A stretch of 64,000 nt of DNA, taken from CAYSWS01 sp964434935. Its GTDB lineage: Bacteria; Patescibacteriota; WWE3; UBA101185; UBA10185. Shown piece by piece: positions 18,828 to 26,996 of the stretch. The stretch spans positions 19,125-83,124 of the forward strand of contig CAYSWS010000002.1 in NCBI GenBank assembly GCA_964434935.1, written 5' to 3'. Below the pieces are notes generated by a model. The model worked only from the letters and a program-made list of their open reading frames with translations. It was not told the DNA's origin and made no database searches. How positions within the stretch are numbered: position 1 is the stretch's first letter; the number at the start of each line of letters is the position of its first letter. Position numbers and translations under genes: made by a program.

Positions 18828-20577
18828 TCTTCCAGGGATTTATAACGCTTTTTTTAGGATTTTTCTCGGCATATATAATTGACTGGGTGTGCAATTCTCC
18901 GTTCAGATCTTCGAACCGTAACGTATCTTGCTTTTTAGGCAAGCTGAGTGACCTGACCTCAAAAGGCAGCAAGGTTTTACCTTCCAGGTTATAAATGTAG
19001 GTTCCACCTTCGTTTTTCAAATAATATTTTTTATAACCGGCTAAGAGATAAAGAGGATTGAGAGTGAACCTTTTATAAAGGCTGACCAAATGGTCGAACT
19101 CCGCGTCGGCGGCATTTTCCGAGATAGCAACCTCCACTAGCTTTTTATTGTCCTCCAGACGGTAAAAACCGGCCGGCAGGGGTCTTTCCGAATCCGCACC
19201 CTTGATGACAAAAGCAAAGTGACTGTTGTCCAATTTAGAAAAGAAATCAAGTTGAGAAGTGTTGCCCCAGGTGGGGTCAACGGGCACCCAGCCGAAATTA
19301 GGATCATAATATTCAGGCCAGGCATGAAGTAAATCTCCGGATCTTAATTTTATGGACAGAGGCAAATTGACGTTTTGATAAACATTCACAGCGTACCCAT
19401 TCAACTCTCTGGCGGGTATACCTAGCGCTCTGGCCAAAGTGATAAAGAGATCGGTGAATTCCATGCAGGCGGCCGGAACTTCTTTATTGAGGGCTTTTAG
19501 AGCTCCACCCCTTTGCAAATAATCATTATTTATGACATCAAAATCATAATTAAGTGCATTGACTGTAAATGTATAGACCAGTTGAGCGTTTTGTGACACG
19601 TTCAGTTCTTTATCTAAGATCTTGTTCTTTAAGTTTTGTATGAGCGGATCGTTGACCTCCCAGTATTTTTCCGCTCCGGTGTACCTTTCCACCAGATCTT
19701 TGGGTATGTCATTGAAGGCTCCTCCCAACTCACTATTTATCTGCTTGCCTATGAGCCTGACTGAACCCGTTAATACCACCTCAAGCTTTGATCTTGGCCT
19801 GAGGACATACTGGGCTATCAGATTACCGTCCTTGTCCTCATAGACTTTGACCGGCTCAGGTTCGATCTTTTTATGGTGCACTTGCTGCAAATTCCTGATA
19901 TCAGGCGGCAGGGCAATTTCCTGAATGCCGGCAAAAAAGGAAGTATTTTCCAGCTGGTAGGTCAACTTGTAATTTAACACCTGATACTTCCCGAAACTGG
20001 CAGAAATGCCTTTATTTTCCAACCCCTCTTTAGTAAAGGTGTACTGGGTCCTGCTGCTTTCCGGGTTGATGAGCTTGGGTTCAGGTGTGATGAAAATATT
20101 TGGTCCAAAGGAGGTGGGTACTGAAAGTATCACTTCATATTCACGAATGACATCCAGATCGGCTATTTTGGGTATGCGCACGGTATAGATCTCGCCGATC
20201 TTGGTAGCAATGTCCTTGGTCTTATATTTTAAGGTGAACTTATTGCTTCTGCTCTTGCCGATGACGTTTTCGTTAAAAAGGACCTTAATGATGTTTTGAT
20301 CGTTGTTAATCTCATTCACGATCTCCATGGGACCGATCTCGTCCCGGGCCGAAAGATCGTATACCTGCATTTGCTTGAGTGTCAAAGAATAGTTAGTGGC
20401 AATAACATCATCTTTTAGGTTTGTTATGGTGATGTCCTGGGTTACAAAGGTTTCACTATTGGGTTGGACATCATATAAGACACTGAATTCGGTTTTGAAC
20501 TCGTCAGCGGCCATGGTTTTGGTACCAAACATTACTGAGCATGCCAAAATAAACAAAACCAGCCATTTTCTTTTCAT
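18682..20577 (-). CDS. Membrane-anchored transglutaminase-like protein
   Basis: 631-aa protein with a signal peptide (about 4-24), a large extracytoplasmic beta-rich N-terminal part and a transglutaminase-like core with the triad Cys371 (PAACMEF), His418 (LLHAWPEYY) and Asp434 (PVDPTWG). A C-terminal membrane helix (near 585-605) and a basic tail follow. Such proteins are thought to act as proteases or cross-linkers at the cell surface; the substrate is unknown. The ATG at 20577 is chosen over in-frame starts further upstream because a TAAAAT lies 7 nt before it. The C-terminal anchor and tail are encoded antisense to the last 146 nt of uvrA. Confidence 0.8.
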   Translation of the reverse strand: MKRKWLVLFILACSVMFGTKTMAADEFKTEFSVLYDVQPNSETFVTQDITITNLKDDVIATNYSLTLKQMQVYDLSARDEIGPMEIVNEINNDQNIIKVLFNENVIGKSRSNKFTLKYKTKDIATKIGEIYTVRIPKIADLDVIREYEVILSVPTSFGPNIFITPEPKLINPESSRTQYTFTKEGLENKGISASFGKYQVLNYKLTYQLENTSFFAGIQEIALPPDIRNLQQVHHKKIEPEPVKVYEDKDGNLIAQYVLRPRSKLEVVLTGSVRLIGKQINSELGGAFNDIPKDLVERYTGAEKYWEVNDPLIQNLKNKILDKELNVSQNAQLVYTFTVNALNYDFDVINNDYLQRGGALKALNKEVPAACMEFTDLFITLARALGIPARELNGYAVNVYQNVNLPLSIKLRSGDLLHAWPEYYDPNFGWVPVDPTWGNTSQLDFFSKLDNSHFAFVIKGADSERPLPAGFYRLEDNKKLVEVAISENAADAEFDHLVSLYKRFTLNPLYLLAGYKKYYLKNEGGTYIYNLEGKTLLPFEVRSLSLPKKQDTLRFEDLNGELHTQSIIYAEKNPKKSVINPWKIIFSIALGLGLCSFAYYFLVVKGYRKKLSLHLQSRLRVPGLPRNRNSK

Positions 20578-20584
20578 GAATATC

Positions 20585-20590
20585 ATTTTA
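20585..20590 (-). promoter_or_regulatory. -10 element of transglutaminase-like gene
   Basis: Minus-strand TAAAAT followed by 7 nt and the ATG at 20577. It overlaps an in-frame alternative ATG at 20586, which this reading disfavours. Confidence 0.4.
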
Positions 20591-20614
20591 CAACACATCT
20601 TCAGACTGCGATGT

Positions 20615-20620
20615 TAAAAT
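20615..20620 (+). promoter_or_regulatory. Extended -10 of uvrC, leaderless type
   Basis: TGT-TAAAAT followed by exactly 6 nt and the ATG at 20627. Confidence 0.55.
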
Positions 20621-20626
20621 TAGCCC

Positions 20627-21952
20627 ATGCGTGAAGACGTGATAAACAAAGTTAAGGAGTTACCTCGAGAACCGGGGGTATATTTGTTCAAGAATTCCCA
20701 AGGCACCATTATTTACGTAGGCAAGGCCAAGAGATTAAAAAATAGGGTCTCTTCTTACTTTCAAAAAACCATTTCCCTGGAACCCAAGACCAAGGTCATG
20801 GTCAGCAAGATCAGTGATATGGAGATAATCCGCACAGCCTCGGAATTGGAGGCTCTCATCCTGGAAGCCGAACTCATAAAAAAGCACAAACCACGCTACA
20901 ACATAATTTACAAGGATGATAAATCTCATCTTTATATTGTAGAAAGAAAAGATAATTTAAAAATAGGGGGTAAAGTGGTCAAACTATCAAAAGTGATAAC
21001 AGCCAGAAAAACTGACCTGAAGAAAAATGATATCAAATTCGGTCCATATACAAATAGCCGCACGACCAAACAGATACTACGTACATTAAGAAAGATCTTT
21101 CCTTTCAGGGATTGTTCACCGGCTAAGTTTTACAGATATCAGAAGATAGACAAGCCTTGTTTATACGGCCATTTGGGTCTTTGCCCGGCACCTTGCTTAT
21201 CCGGGGCTGACTTGGAAAAGAGCAAAAAAGAACTCATAAGATTGAAAAAATTCTTACGAGGTAAAAGTTCAAGCATCATCAACGAATACGAGAAGCTAAT
21301 GGCAGAAGCGGCCAAGCACAAAGATTACGAGCAGGCCGCAGATTATAGGGATATGCTCAGGAGGTTCGAATATATCAGAGCCAGCTTCAAACCGGCCCAG
21401 CAATATATGGAAAATCCTAACTTGTTCCAAGACATGGCGCAAAGATCTTTACGGGAGTTGAGAGATAGTATACCTATTTTGGATAAGCTGCCCGTAAAAA
21501 TAGAGTGTTATGACATTTCCAACATTTCCGGCCATGAGGCTGTCGGATCTTTAGTTGTCAGCAAGAATGGCAGTCTAAATAGTGACGAATACAAAAAGTT
21601 CAGGATCAAATTGAAGTCGGAGCCGGATGATGTGGGTATGATGGCGGAAGTGCTGTCAAGAAGATTAAAGAACAAAAAGTGGGAACTTCCGGATCTCATA
21701 GTTTTGGATGGAGGGAAGGGACAGGTGTCTGCTATAGAGGCGGTATTGAAGGATAACGGTCTCAAGATCCCGCTGGTGGGTCTAGCCAAAAGAAAAGAAA
21801 CACTGATATTTTTGCAGGGTGGAGAATTTATGAAGCTTCAACTTCCAGAGGACAACGAAGGTTTAAAACTCATCATCAGATTGAGAGACGAAGCCCATCG
21901 TTTTGCTCAAAGTTATCACCATTATTTAAGACGTAAAAAAATTCAAGTATAA
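20627..21952 (+). CDS. uvrC: UvrABC system protein C, short form
   Basis: 441-aa excision nuclease subunit. The N-terminal GIY-YIG domain (PREPGVYLFKN, IIYVGKAKRLKNRVSSYF) makes the 3' incision. The UVR segment (about 215-250) binds UvrB, and the RNase H-like domain (ECYDISNISGHEAVGS, LIVLDGGKGQ, LRDEAHRFA) makes the 5' incision. The protein stops just after RDEAHRFAQSYHHYLRRKK, so the C-terminal helix-hairpin-helix pair present in typical UvrC of about 600 aa is absent. No frameshift or downstream remnant is visible; the next gene starts 7 nt later. Probably functional but with altered DNA binding. Confidence 0.93.
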   Translation: MREDVINKVKELPREPGVYLFKNSQGTIIYVGKAKRLKNRVSSYFQKTISLEPKTKVMVSKISDMEIIRTASELEALILEAELIKKHKPRYNIIYKDDKSHLYIVERKDNLKIGGKVVKLSKVITARKTDLKKNDIKFGPYTNSRTTKQILRTLRKIFPFRDCSPAKFYRYQKIDKPCLYGHLGLCPAPCLSGADLEKSKKELIRLKKFLRGKSSSIINEYEKLMAEAAKHKDYEQAADYRDMLRRFEYIRASFKPAQQYMENPNLFQDMAQRSLRELRDSIPILDKLPVKIECYDISNISGHEAVGSLVVSKNGSLNSDEYKKFRIKLKSEPDDVGMMAEVLSRRLKNKKWELPDLIVLDGGKGQVSAIEAVLKDNGLKIPLVGLAKRKETLIFLQGGEFMKLQLPEDNEGLKLIIRLRDEAHRFAQSYHHYLRRKKIQV

Positions 21953-21953
21953 T
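21948..21953 (+). promoter_or_regulatory. -10 element before the membrane gene at 21960, leaderless type
   Basis: Perfect TATAAT overlapping the last codons of uvrC, followed by exactly 6 nt and the GTG at 21960. Confidence 0.5.
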
Positions 21954-21959
21954 GTTTTA

Positions 21960-22373
21960 GTGTTAAAGTCATTAATTAGATTATCGCTGTTTATTACTAT
22001 TTCCCTTAATATTACTCAATACATCATTGGCTGTTTTTCTTTCGATCATCCCAGCGCCATCATCTTGTTCATCATGGGTTTGACCCTTTTATATATGTTC
22101 ATGCGCCCCTTACTCATTCTCATCTCCTTGCCCAATGAAGGACCGGGCTACATTTTCATGAGTTTTATCTTAACCGCCATCACCGTCTATGTTCTTACTT
22201 TGTTCATACCGTTCTTTAAGATCAGATCCGCCACCATATCCGAGTTGATGTTTTTTGGCTATGTGTTACCATCTAAGCAATTGAGCGTGGCCTGGTCGAT
22301 GGTATTTTCTTCGCTTCTCATAGCGGTTTTAATGGTATTTTTTAATTGGATCTGCGAAAGCAGAAAAAGATAA
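21960..22373 (+). CDS. Small four-helix membrane protein (holin-4/YvlD-like?)
   Basis: 137-aa hydrophobic protein with about four membrane helices (near 7-25, 33-57, 65-88 and 107-128). Length and layout recall the Phage_holin_4_2/YvlD group, but no diagnostic motif is visible and the family call is tentative. It starts with GTG behind its own TATAAT and lies 1 nt before secG, so it probably leads an operon running into the division cluster. Function unknown. Confidence 0.7.
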   Translation: MLKSLIRLSLFITISLNITQYIIGCFSFDHPSAIILFIMGLTLLYMFMRPLLILISLPNEGPGYIFMSFILTAITVYVLTLFIPFFKIRSATISELMFFGYVLPSKQLSVAWSMVFSSLLIAVLMVFFNWICESRKR

Positions 22374-22374
22374 T

Positions 22375-22593
22375 ATGTATAGGATCTTGCAAATAACACA
22401 TATCATAATGTCCGTGGCTGTAGTAGGACTGGTCCTGATCCAATCCAAAGGTGGGGGTTTTGCTTCTGGGATCGGAAATTCCATAGGATTTTATAGGTCT
22501 CGTCGAGGATTGGAAAAGCTTGTCTTCATTCTCACCATAATCATTGCTATTTTAGTGGTGGCAAATTCTCTGCTCTTAGTTCTGCTAAGCTGA
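22375..22593 (+). CDS. secG: Preprotein translocase subunit SecG
   Basis: 72-aa protein with two membrane helices (about 6-24 and 47-70) joined by the conserved cytoplasmic loop LIQSKGGGFASGIG...RRGLEKL. The loop and overall length identify SecG, an accessory subunit of the SecYEG channel. It lies 1 nt after the preceding membrane gene and 1 nt before the MurA-like gene. It ends with TGA, evidence for the standard bacterial code. Confidence 0.9.
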   Translation: MYRILQITHIIMSVAVVGLVLIQSKGGGFASGIGNSIGFYRSRRGLEKLVFILTIIIAILVVANSLLLVLLS

Positions 22594-22594
22594 T

Positions 22595-23923
22595 ATGTCA
22601 ACATACATCATCGAAGGGGCCCATCAACTTGAGGGCACCATAAAACCGTCAGGTAGCAAAGATGCCGCCGTAAAACTACTATCTGCCTCATTACTATCAA
22701 ATGAAGATATTGTGCTGGAAAATGTCCCTAGAACATCGGATATTGAACTAATGATAGAGATCATAAAAGCGGTTGGAGGTACTATTTCCTGGATAGGCGA
22801 TAACAAACTAAGTATTAACGGCTCAACAGTAAAAACGCACATCATACCCTTTGATATTGGGTCCAAAAGCCGCTTCGCCCTGCTACTGGCAGGACCGTTG
22901 CTGTTTAGATTCGGCAAGGCAACACTACCCAGGACTTTAAGTGCATCTAGTAAGCCCCAGCCTATCAATAGGTGGATAGATACTTGGAAGGCTTTAGGAA
23001 ATGATGTGGAGACCGATAAAGAACATATATATTTGGAGGCAAAGGAACAATACGGTACTGCGGTGAATTTTAAGATCAGCACCCATATGGGAACAGCCAA
23101 CGCCCTCCTAACCGCCGCTTTTACTCCCGGACAAACAGTTATTACAAATGCTGCTGAAGAAAGTGAGATAGACGATCTCATAGAATTTCTTAATGTCATA
23201 GGCGGACAGGCAGAGAGGTTCGAGCCCAGAAAGATCAGGGTTATTGGCCGTAATGTTTTTACCAAGGGGTATTTTGAGATCCAGCCGGATATTATTGAAA
23301 CAGTAGCTTTTGCTACGGCCGCCTTGGTGACAAAAGGCAGCATTGTCATAAAGGGCATCAAGAAACTTCACTTAACTTCGTTTGTAAATTTTCTCACTAA
23401 CATAGGAGCTAGGTTCGAATACGACCGTGAGCAGATGTGCGTGTGGTACGGGGGAGAGGAATTCCAGCCTCTTAAGCTGGAAAGCGCTCCAGCTCCGGGA
23501 TTTTTAGCGGACTGGCTTCCCTTTGCTGCCACACTGCTTACTTTTGCTCAAGGGGAAAGCTACATCCACGATACCATCTTTGTGGACAGATTCGGCTTTG
23601 CTCAGGATCTCAACCGCATGGGTGCCGATATAAGTTTGAAAAAACCTACTGAGGTGGGTTTCCAGGTTGTCATCAGCGATGAATCCTATGACTATGAGAA
23701 ATTGGGCGAACCCAATTCGGTTTTGGAGATATGTGGACCCACCAAGCTTAGAGGTATACGGCTGAACATGGATGATGAAAGGTTCAATTCGGCTTTGGTC
23801 ATTGCTGCTCTTGGCGCCGAAGGAAGGAACGAGCTCATAGGTGTGGAAGAAATGTTTGTTAGATATGAGAATTTCTTTGAGAAATTAGGTAGTTTAGGGG
23901 CCGTTATTTCTTCGAACCCATGA
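22595..23923 (+). CDS. MurA-like EPSP synthase-fold protein without the catalytic cysteine
   Basis: 442-aa protein of the enolpyruvyl-transferase family, similar over its whole length to MurA, which adds enolpyruvyl to UDP-GlcNAc in the first committed step of murein synthesis. The inside-out barrel repeats, PGFLADW (catalytic Asp region) and IHDTIFVDRF align well. The loop that carries the catalytic Cys (or Asp in fosfomycin-resistant forms) reads LPRTLSASSKP at 111-121 with neither, and the usual KNAA near residue 22 is KDAA. It may be a divergent MurA with another acid or a paralogue with a different role. It overlaps ftsW by 4 nt. Confidence 0.75.
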   Translation: MSTYIIEGAHQLEGTIKPSGSKDAAVKLLSASLLSNEDIVLENVPRTSDIELMIEIIKAVGGTISWIGDNKLSINGSTVKTHIIPFDIGSKSRFALLLAGPLLFRFGKATLPRTLSASSKPQPINRWIDTWKALGNDVETDKEHIYLEAKEQYGTAVNFKISTHMGTANALLTAAFTPGQTVITNAAEESEIDDLIEFLNVIGGQAERFEPRKIRVIGRNVFTKGYFEIQPDIIETVAFATAALVTKGSIVIKGIKKLHLTSFVNFLTNIGARFEYDREQMCVWYGGEEFQPLKLESAPAPGFLADWLPFAATLLTFAQGESYIHDTIFVDRFGFAQDLNRMGADISLKKPTEVGFQVVISDESYDYEKLGEPNSVLEICGPTKLRGIRLNMDDERFNSALVIAALGAEGRNELIGVEEMFVRYENFFEKLGSLGAVISSNP

Positions 23924-25098
23924 AAGACACAAAAAACAGTTCTTATAAATCTTTCCTCTTGGTAATTTTTTCTCTGCTGGTGTTCGGATTATTTATCATT
24001 TACAATTCTACGGCTTATTTTGCTCAATCCACCTTCGGCAATCCTTTCAAATTTGTCATGCTGCAGCTGGTTTGGATATTGGTAGGCCTCCTGGGTTTTG
24101 TATTTTTTTCTAAGTTTGATTACAGGAAGTTAGGCAACGTTTCATTTTTGCTTTTTGTATCAAGCATTGGGTTCTTACTGTTCTTGGCTTTCATCGGCTT
24201 ATTTTTATGCCGAACTCCTGAAGATGCTGGTATAATCTTTGCCCCCTGCATAAACGGGGCTAGCCGCTGGTTCTACCTCAACCCCGAGCCTCTGCCGGCG
24301 CTACCTTTTCTTGGTGTTTTAGGGTTTCAACCTGTCGCTCTGGCAAAGTTAGCCCTGGTACTATATTTATCCACGCAGTTAAGTAAGTTTGAAAATAGAA
24401 AAAGTTTTGGATATGATCCATTCATTGTCTATCTTGTCACGGTCATGATATTTTCTATTCTATTAATTCTGCAACCCAATATGTCAAATGCTGTGCTCAT
24501 CTTTTTTATAGGCAGCATTATCTATTTTGTATCCGGCTACCCGCTAGTACCCATTTTGATCTCTACTCCAATTTTGAGTTTAGTAGGGACCGTATTGATC
24601 TTCACATCAGAATACAGAAGAGAGCGCTTGTTAACTTTACTGGGGTTAACACCTGCAGGTGGAAATGAGGCCGGTTATCATATACAGCAAGTGCTGATCG
24701 CCTTGGGCTCAGGAGGGTTGCTGGGCTTAGGTTTTGGTCAATCACGGCAAAAATACCAATATTTGCCGGAAGTGGCCTCGGATTCAATATTTGCCATTAT
24801 AGGCGAGGAGTTTGGCTTCATGGGTACAACAGTAGTGATCTTGGTCTTTGCTTATTTGCTGCACATGGGCTTGAACATAGCTAAGAATGCTCCTGATATG
24901 TTGGGGAGGATGCTGGCGGTGGGTATCACTTCGTGGATTGGGATGCAGTTTTTTATAAATATTGCCGCCATGACCAGGCTCATACCTTTGACAGGCATGC
25001 CCATACCTTTGATATCTTATGGTGGTTCGAGCATGGTCTTTACGCTCATGGGCTTGGGGGTTTTGAATAATATTCGCAGACAAACAAAAGAGTCATAA
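23920..25098 (+). CDS. FtsW/RodA/SpoVE family glycosyltransferase
   Basis: 392-aa polytopic SEDS protein polymerising lipid II. It has about ten membrane helices, NGASRWFYL in the first large loop, GGNEAGYHIQQVLIALGSGG in the main periplasmic loop, IGEEFGF and the C-terminal PLISYGGSSM. Position between MurA-like and MurG-like genes and before ftsQAZ suggests the divisome enzyme FtsW, with the second SEDS gene at 38 kb as RodA. Assignment between the two is by context. The start overlaps the preceding stop by 4 nt. Confidence 0.9.
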   Translation: MKDTKNSSYKSFLLVIFSLLVFGLFIIYNSTAYFAQSTFGNPFKFVMLQLVWILVGLLGFVFFSKFDYRKLGNVSFLLFVSSIGFLLFLAFIGLFLCRTPEDAGIIFAPCINGASRWFYLNPEPLPALPFLGVLGFQPVALAKLALVLYLSTQLSKFENRKSFGYDPFIVYLVTVMIFSILLILQPNMSNAVLIFFIGSIIYFVSGYPLVPILISTPILSLVGTVLIFTSEYRRERLLTLLGLTPAGGNEAGYHIQQVLIALGSGGLLGLGFGQSRQKYQYLPEVASDSIFAIIGEEFGFMGTTVVILVFAYLLHMGLNIAKNAPDMLGRMLAVGITSWIGMQFFINIAAMTRLIPLTGMPIPLISYGGSSMVFTLMGLGVLNNIRRQTKES

Positions 25099-25105
25099 TT
25101 TCTGC

Positions 25106-25111
25106 TAGAAT
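25106..25111 (+). promoter_or_regulatory. Extended -10 of MurG-like gene, leaderless type
   Basis: TGC-TAGAAT, then 5 nt to the ATG at 25117 (8 nt to a second in-frame ATG at 25120). Confidence 0.4.
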
Positions 25112-25116
25112 CAGTA

Positions 25117-26217
25117 ATGATGAATACTATAGTGATCACAGGCGGACATCATAGTTCAGCTTTGCCCGTCATCGACGAATTAAAGAAAAGGTATCCCAAT
25201 ATAAACATGTATTGGTTTGGGCATAAAAAGACACTACCGGGAAGCAAGAACACTACTTTAGAATTTAGGGAGATACAAGAATTGCACATTCCTTTTTACG
25301 ATCTTAAAGCCGGTAAATTTTACAGAACTTTCAATCCGTTCAGATTGATAAAGATCCCGGTAGGTTTTTTCCAAGCCCTATTTTTACTAAAAAAGATAAA
25401 ACCTGATGTTATTCTTTCTTTTGGCGGTTATTTGGCTGTGCCGGTCGTTCTTGCCGGATGGCTTTTGGGCATTCCTACCGTAACTCATGAACAAACGGTG
25501 ACCGCCGGATATGCCAATAAGTTGATCAGTAGGTTAGCTAAAAAAGTTTTATGTGCCTGGCCGCAGTCTATGGACGATCTGCCCCTGGAAAAAGCTGTTC
25601 TTACCGGACTACCTATTAGAAAAGAAGTGTTTATGAGAAATAACAAGGATTTTAATATCCAGAACAGGAAACCCACCATCTTCATAACTGCCGGTAAGAC
25701 GGGCTCGCATATCATTAATCTGGCTGTGCAAAAGATCATGCCGGATCTGCTGCAGATAGCCAATGTTATACATCAAGCGGGTGACTATTCAAAATATAAT
25801 GATTTTGACAAGTTAAGCGAAGAATACGAAAAAATAAAAACAAAGGTTGAGGGAGTTTATTATTTAAGAAAGTATATTTTTGCCGATACTATTGGCGATG
25901 CCTATGGAAATGCCTCTTTGGTCATCTCCAGAGCCGGTGCCCATACATGCATGGAAGTTATGATCCTGGGCAAGCCGAGCATACTCGTGCCCATATCTTG
26001 GGCTTCTCATAATGAGCAATATAAAAATGCTCTTATGGTCAAGGAACTGGGGTTGGCGGAAATTGTAAATGAGGACAAGATAAAAGATGAGAAATATTTT
26101 TTGCAGGTCATCAAAGAAGTCTTGGATAATCTTGAGCAGTATGTTTATAAGCAGCCTTTCGAAAAAAATTTGCAAGCCGCCAAACTAATAGTTGATGAAA
26201 TCGTCAAGATCCTCTAA
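25117..26217 (+). CDS. MurG-like glycosyltransferase (GT28), divergent
   Basis: 366-aa two-domain GT-B protein placed where MurG (lipid I to lipid II GlcNAc transfer) is expected. Supporting segments are SFGGYLAVPVVLAGWLLGIPTV, HEQTVTAGYANKL, GLPIRKEV, and the nucleotide-sugar site SRAGAHTCMEVMILGKPSILVP with HNEQYKNA. The N-terminal glycine loop is unusual: ITGGHHSSALPV instead of the common GGTGGHxxPAL, and the second loop reads AGKTGSHIIN. Probably the functional MurG of this organism, but donor or acceptor may differ. It overlaps ftsQ by 23 nt. Confidence 0.8.
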   Translation: MMNTIVITGGHHSSALPVIDELKKRYPNINMYWFGHKKTLPGSKNTTLEFREIQELHIPFYDLKAGKFYRTFNPFRLIKIPVGFFQALFLLKKIKPDVILSFGGYLAVPVVLAGWLLGIPTVTHEQTVTAGYANKLISRLAKKVLCAWPQSMDDLPLEKAVLTGLPIRKEVFMRNNKDFNIQNRKPTIFITAGKTGSHIINLAVQKIMPDLLQIANVIHQAGDYSKYNDFDKLSEEYEKIKTKVEGVYYLRKYIFADTIGDAYGNASLVISRAGAHTCMEVMILGKPSILVPISWASHNEQYKNALMVKELGLAEIVNEDKIKDEKYFLQVIKEVLDNLEQYVYKQPFEKNLQAAKLIVDEIVKIL

Positions 26218-26986
26218 AAAAAGCCAAAGAATAAGAAAACACCGGGCATCACGCTTTAAGTATCTTTCCCGGAAATATGTTCCGATGCTGGTTTTTATCC
26301 TCAAAATGACAGTAATTCTTGTTATTTTGGCAGGTGCCGTCTATTTTATTCTCTTCTCCTCTTTGTTTAGCATCAACGTGATTTACGTTGAAGGCACACG
26401 TGAATTTGTAAATAAGGAGGATGTGAGATTAATGTCGGAAAATAATGCTTTAGGACATAATATTTTTAAATTTGATGAAGCGCAGCTATCAGAAAAGCTG
26501 AGCAACAATCTATTGGGAGCCAGATCCTACTTAGTAAAAAAAGAACTTCCGCATACCATTAGAATAGTAGTGAATGAGAGAATACCTATAGCCGTGTTGT
26601 ATAAAGAGAACGACGCCAGTTATTTTGTCGATGAAGACGGCTACGTTCTAGGATATGCCGATGACAACACGGAAGGGCTGCCTAAGATCCAATATGACAA
26701 AGAGATAAAGGCGGGGCTGTTCATAGATAAGAATCTGGTGCCGGTTTATTTGGAATTGACCAGGCTTTTAAAAGAAGAAGATGTTAAGGTGACCAGTATG
26801 AGCTTTTCCGCCAAACATGTTAACCTCTACTTGGAGAATGAGGTGGAGGTGTTGGTAGGAAATGAGAAGAACAAGCAAGAAGCGCTAAAAACAGTGGCAG
26901 CTCTATTAAAAGAAGCTGTTATCGAACATAAAGAAATACGGCGCATTGATATGAGATATGATAAAGTTATAGTATTATTTAAGTGA
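26195..26986 (+). CDS. ftsQ: FtsQ/DivIB-type cell division protein
   Basis: 263-aa bitopic protein with a basic cytoplasmic N-terminus (1-35), one membrane helix (about 37-57), a POTRA domain (INVIYVEGTREFVNKEDV...KKELPHTIRIVVNERIP) and a beta domain (YFVDEDGYVLGYA). The order FtsW, MurG-like, FtsQ, FtsA, FtsZ supports the divisome role. I chose the ATG at 26195; an in-frame TTG lies one codon upstream. It ends with TGA. Confidence 0.85.
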   Translation: MKSSRSSKKSQRIRKHRASRFKYLSRKYVPMLVFILKMTVILVILAGAVYFILFSSLFSINVIYVEGTREFVNKEDVRLMSENNALGHNIFKFDEAQLSEKLSNNLLGARSYLVKKELPHTIRIVVNERIPIAVLYKENDASYFVDEDGYVLGYADDNTEGLPKIQYDKEIKAGLFIDKNLVPVYLELTRLLKEEDVKVTSMSFSAKHVNLYLENEVEVLVGNEKNKQEALKTVAALLKEAVIEHKEIRRIDMRYDKVIVLFK

Positions 26987-26996
26987 TTTTCTAAAT

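Noticed and set aside
21960..22373. Prophage holin
   Set aside because: The membrane protein resembles holin-4/YvlD-type proteins in layout only, sits in a housekeeping operon, and no lysis or phage gene is near.
22624..23361. 245-aa open frame on the minus strand inside the MurA-like gene
   Set aside because: It lies fully antisense to a recognisable protein, its product has low-complexity Ser/Ala/Ile composition typical of reverse-strand shadows, and no family is visible.
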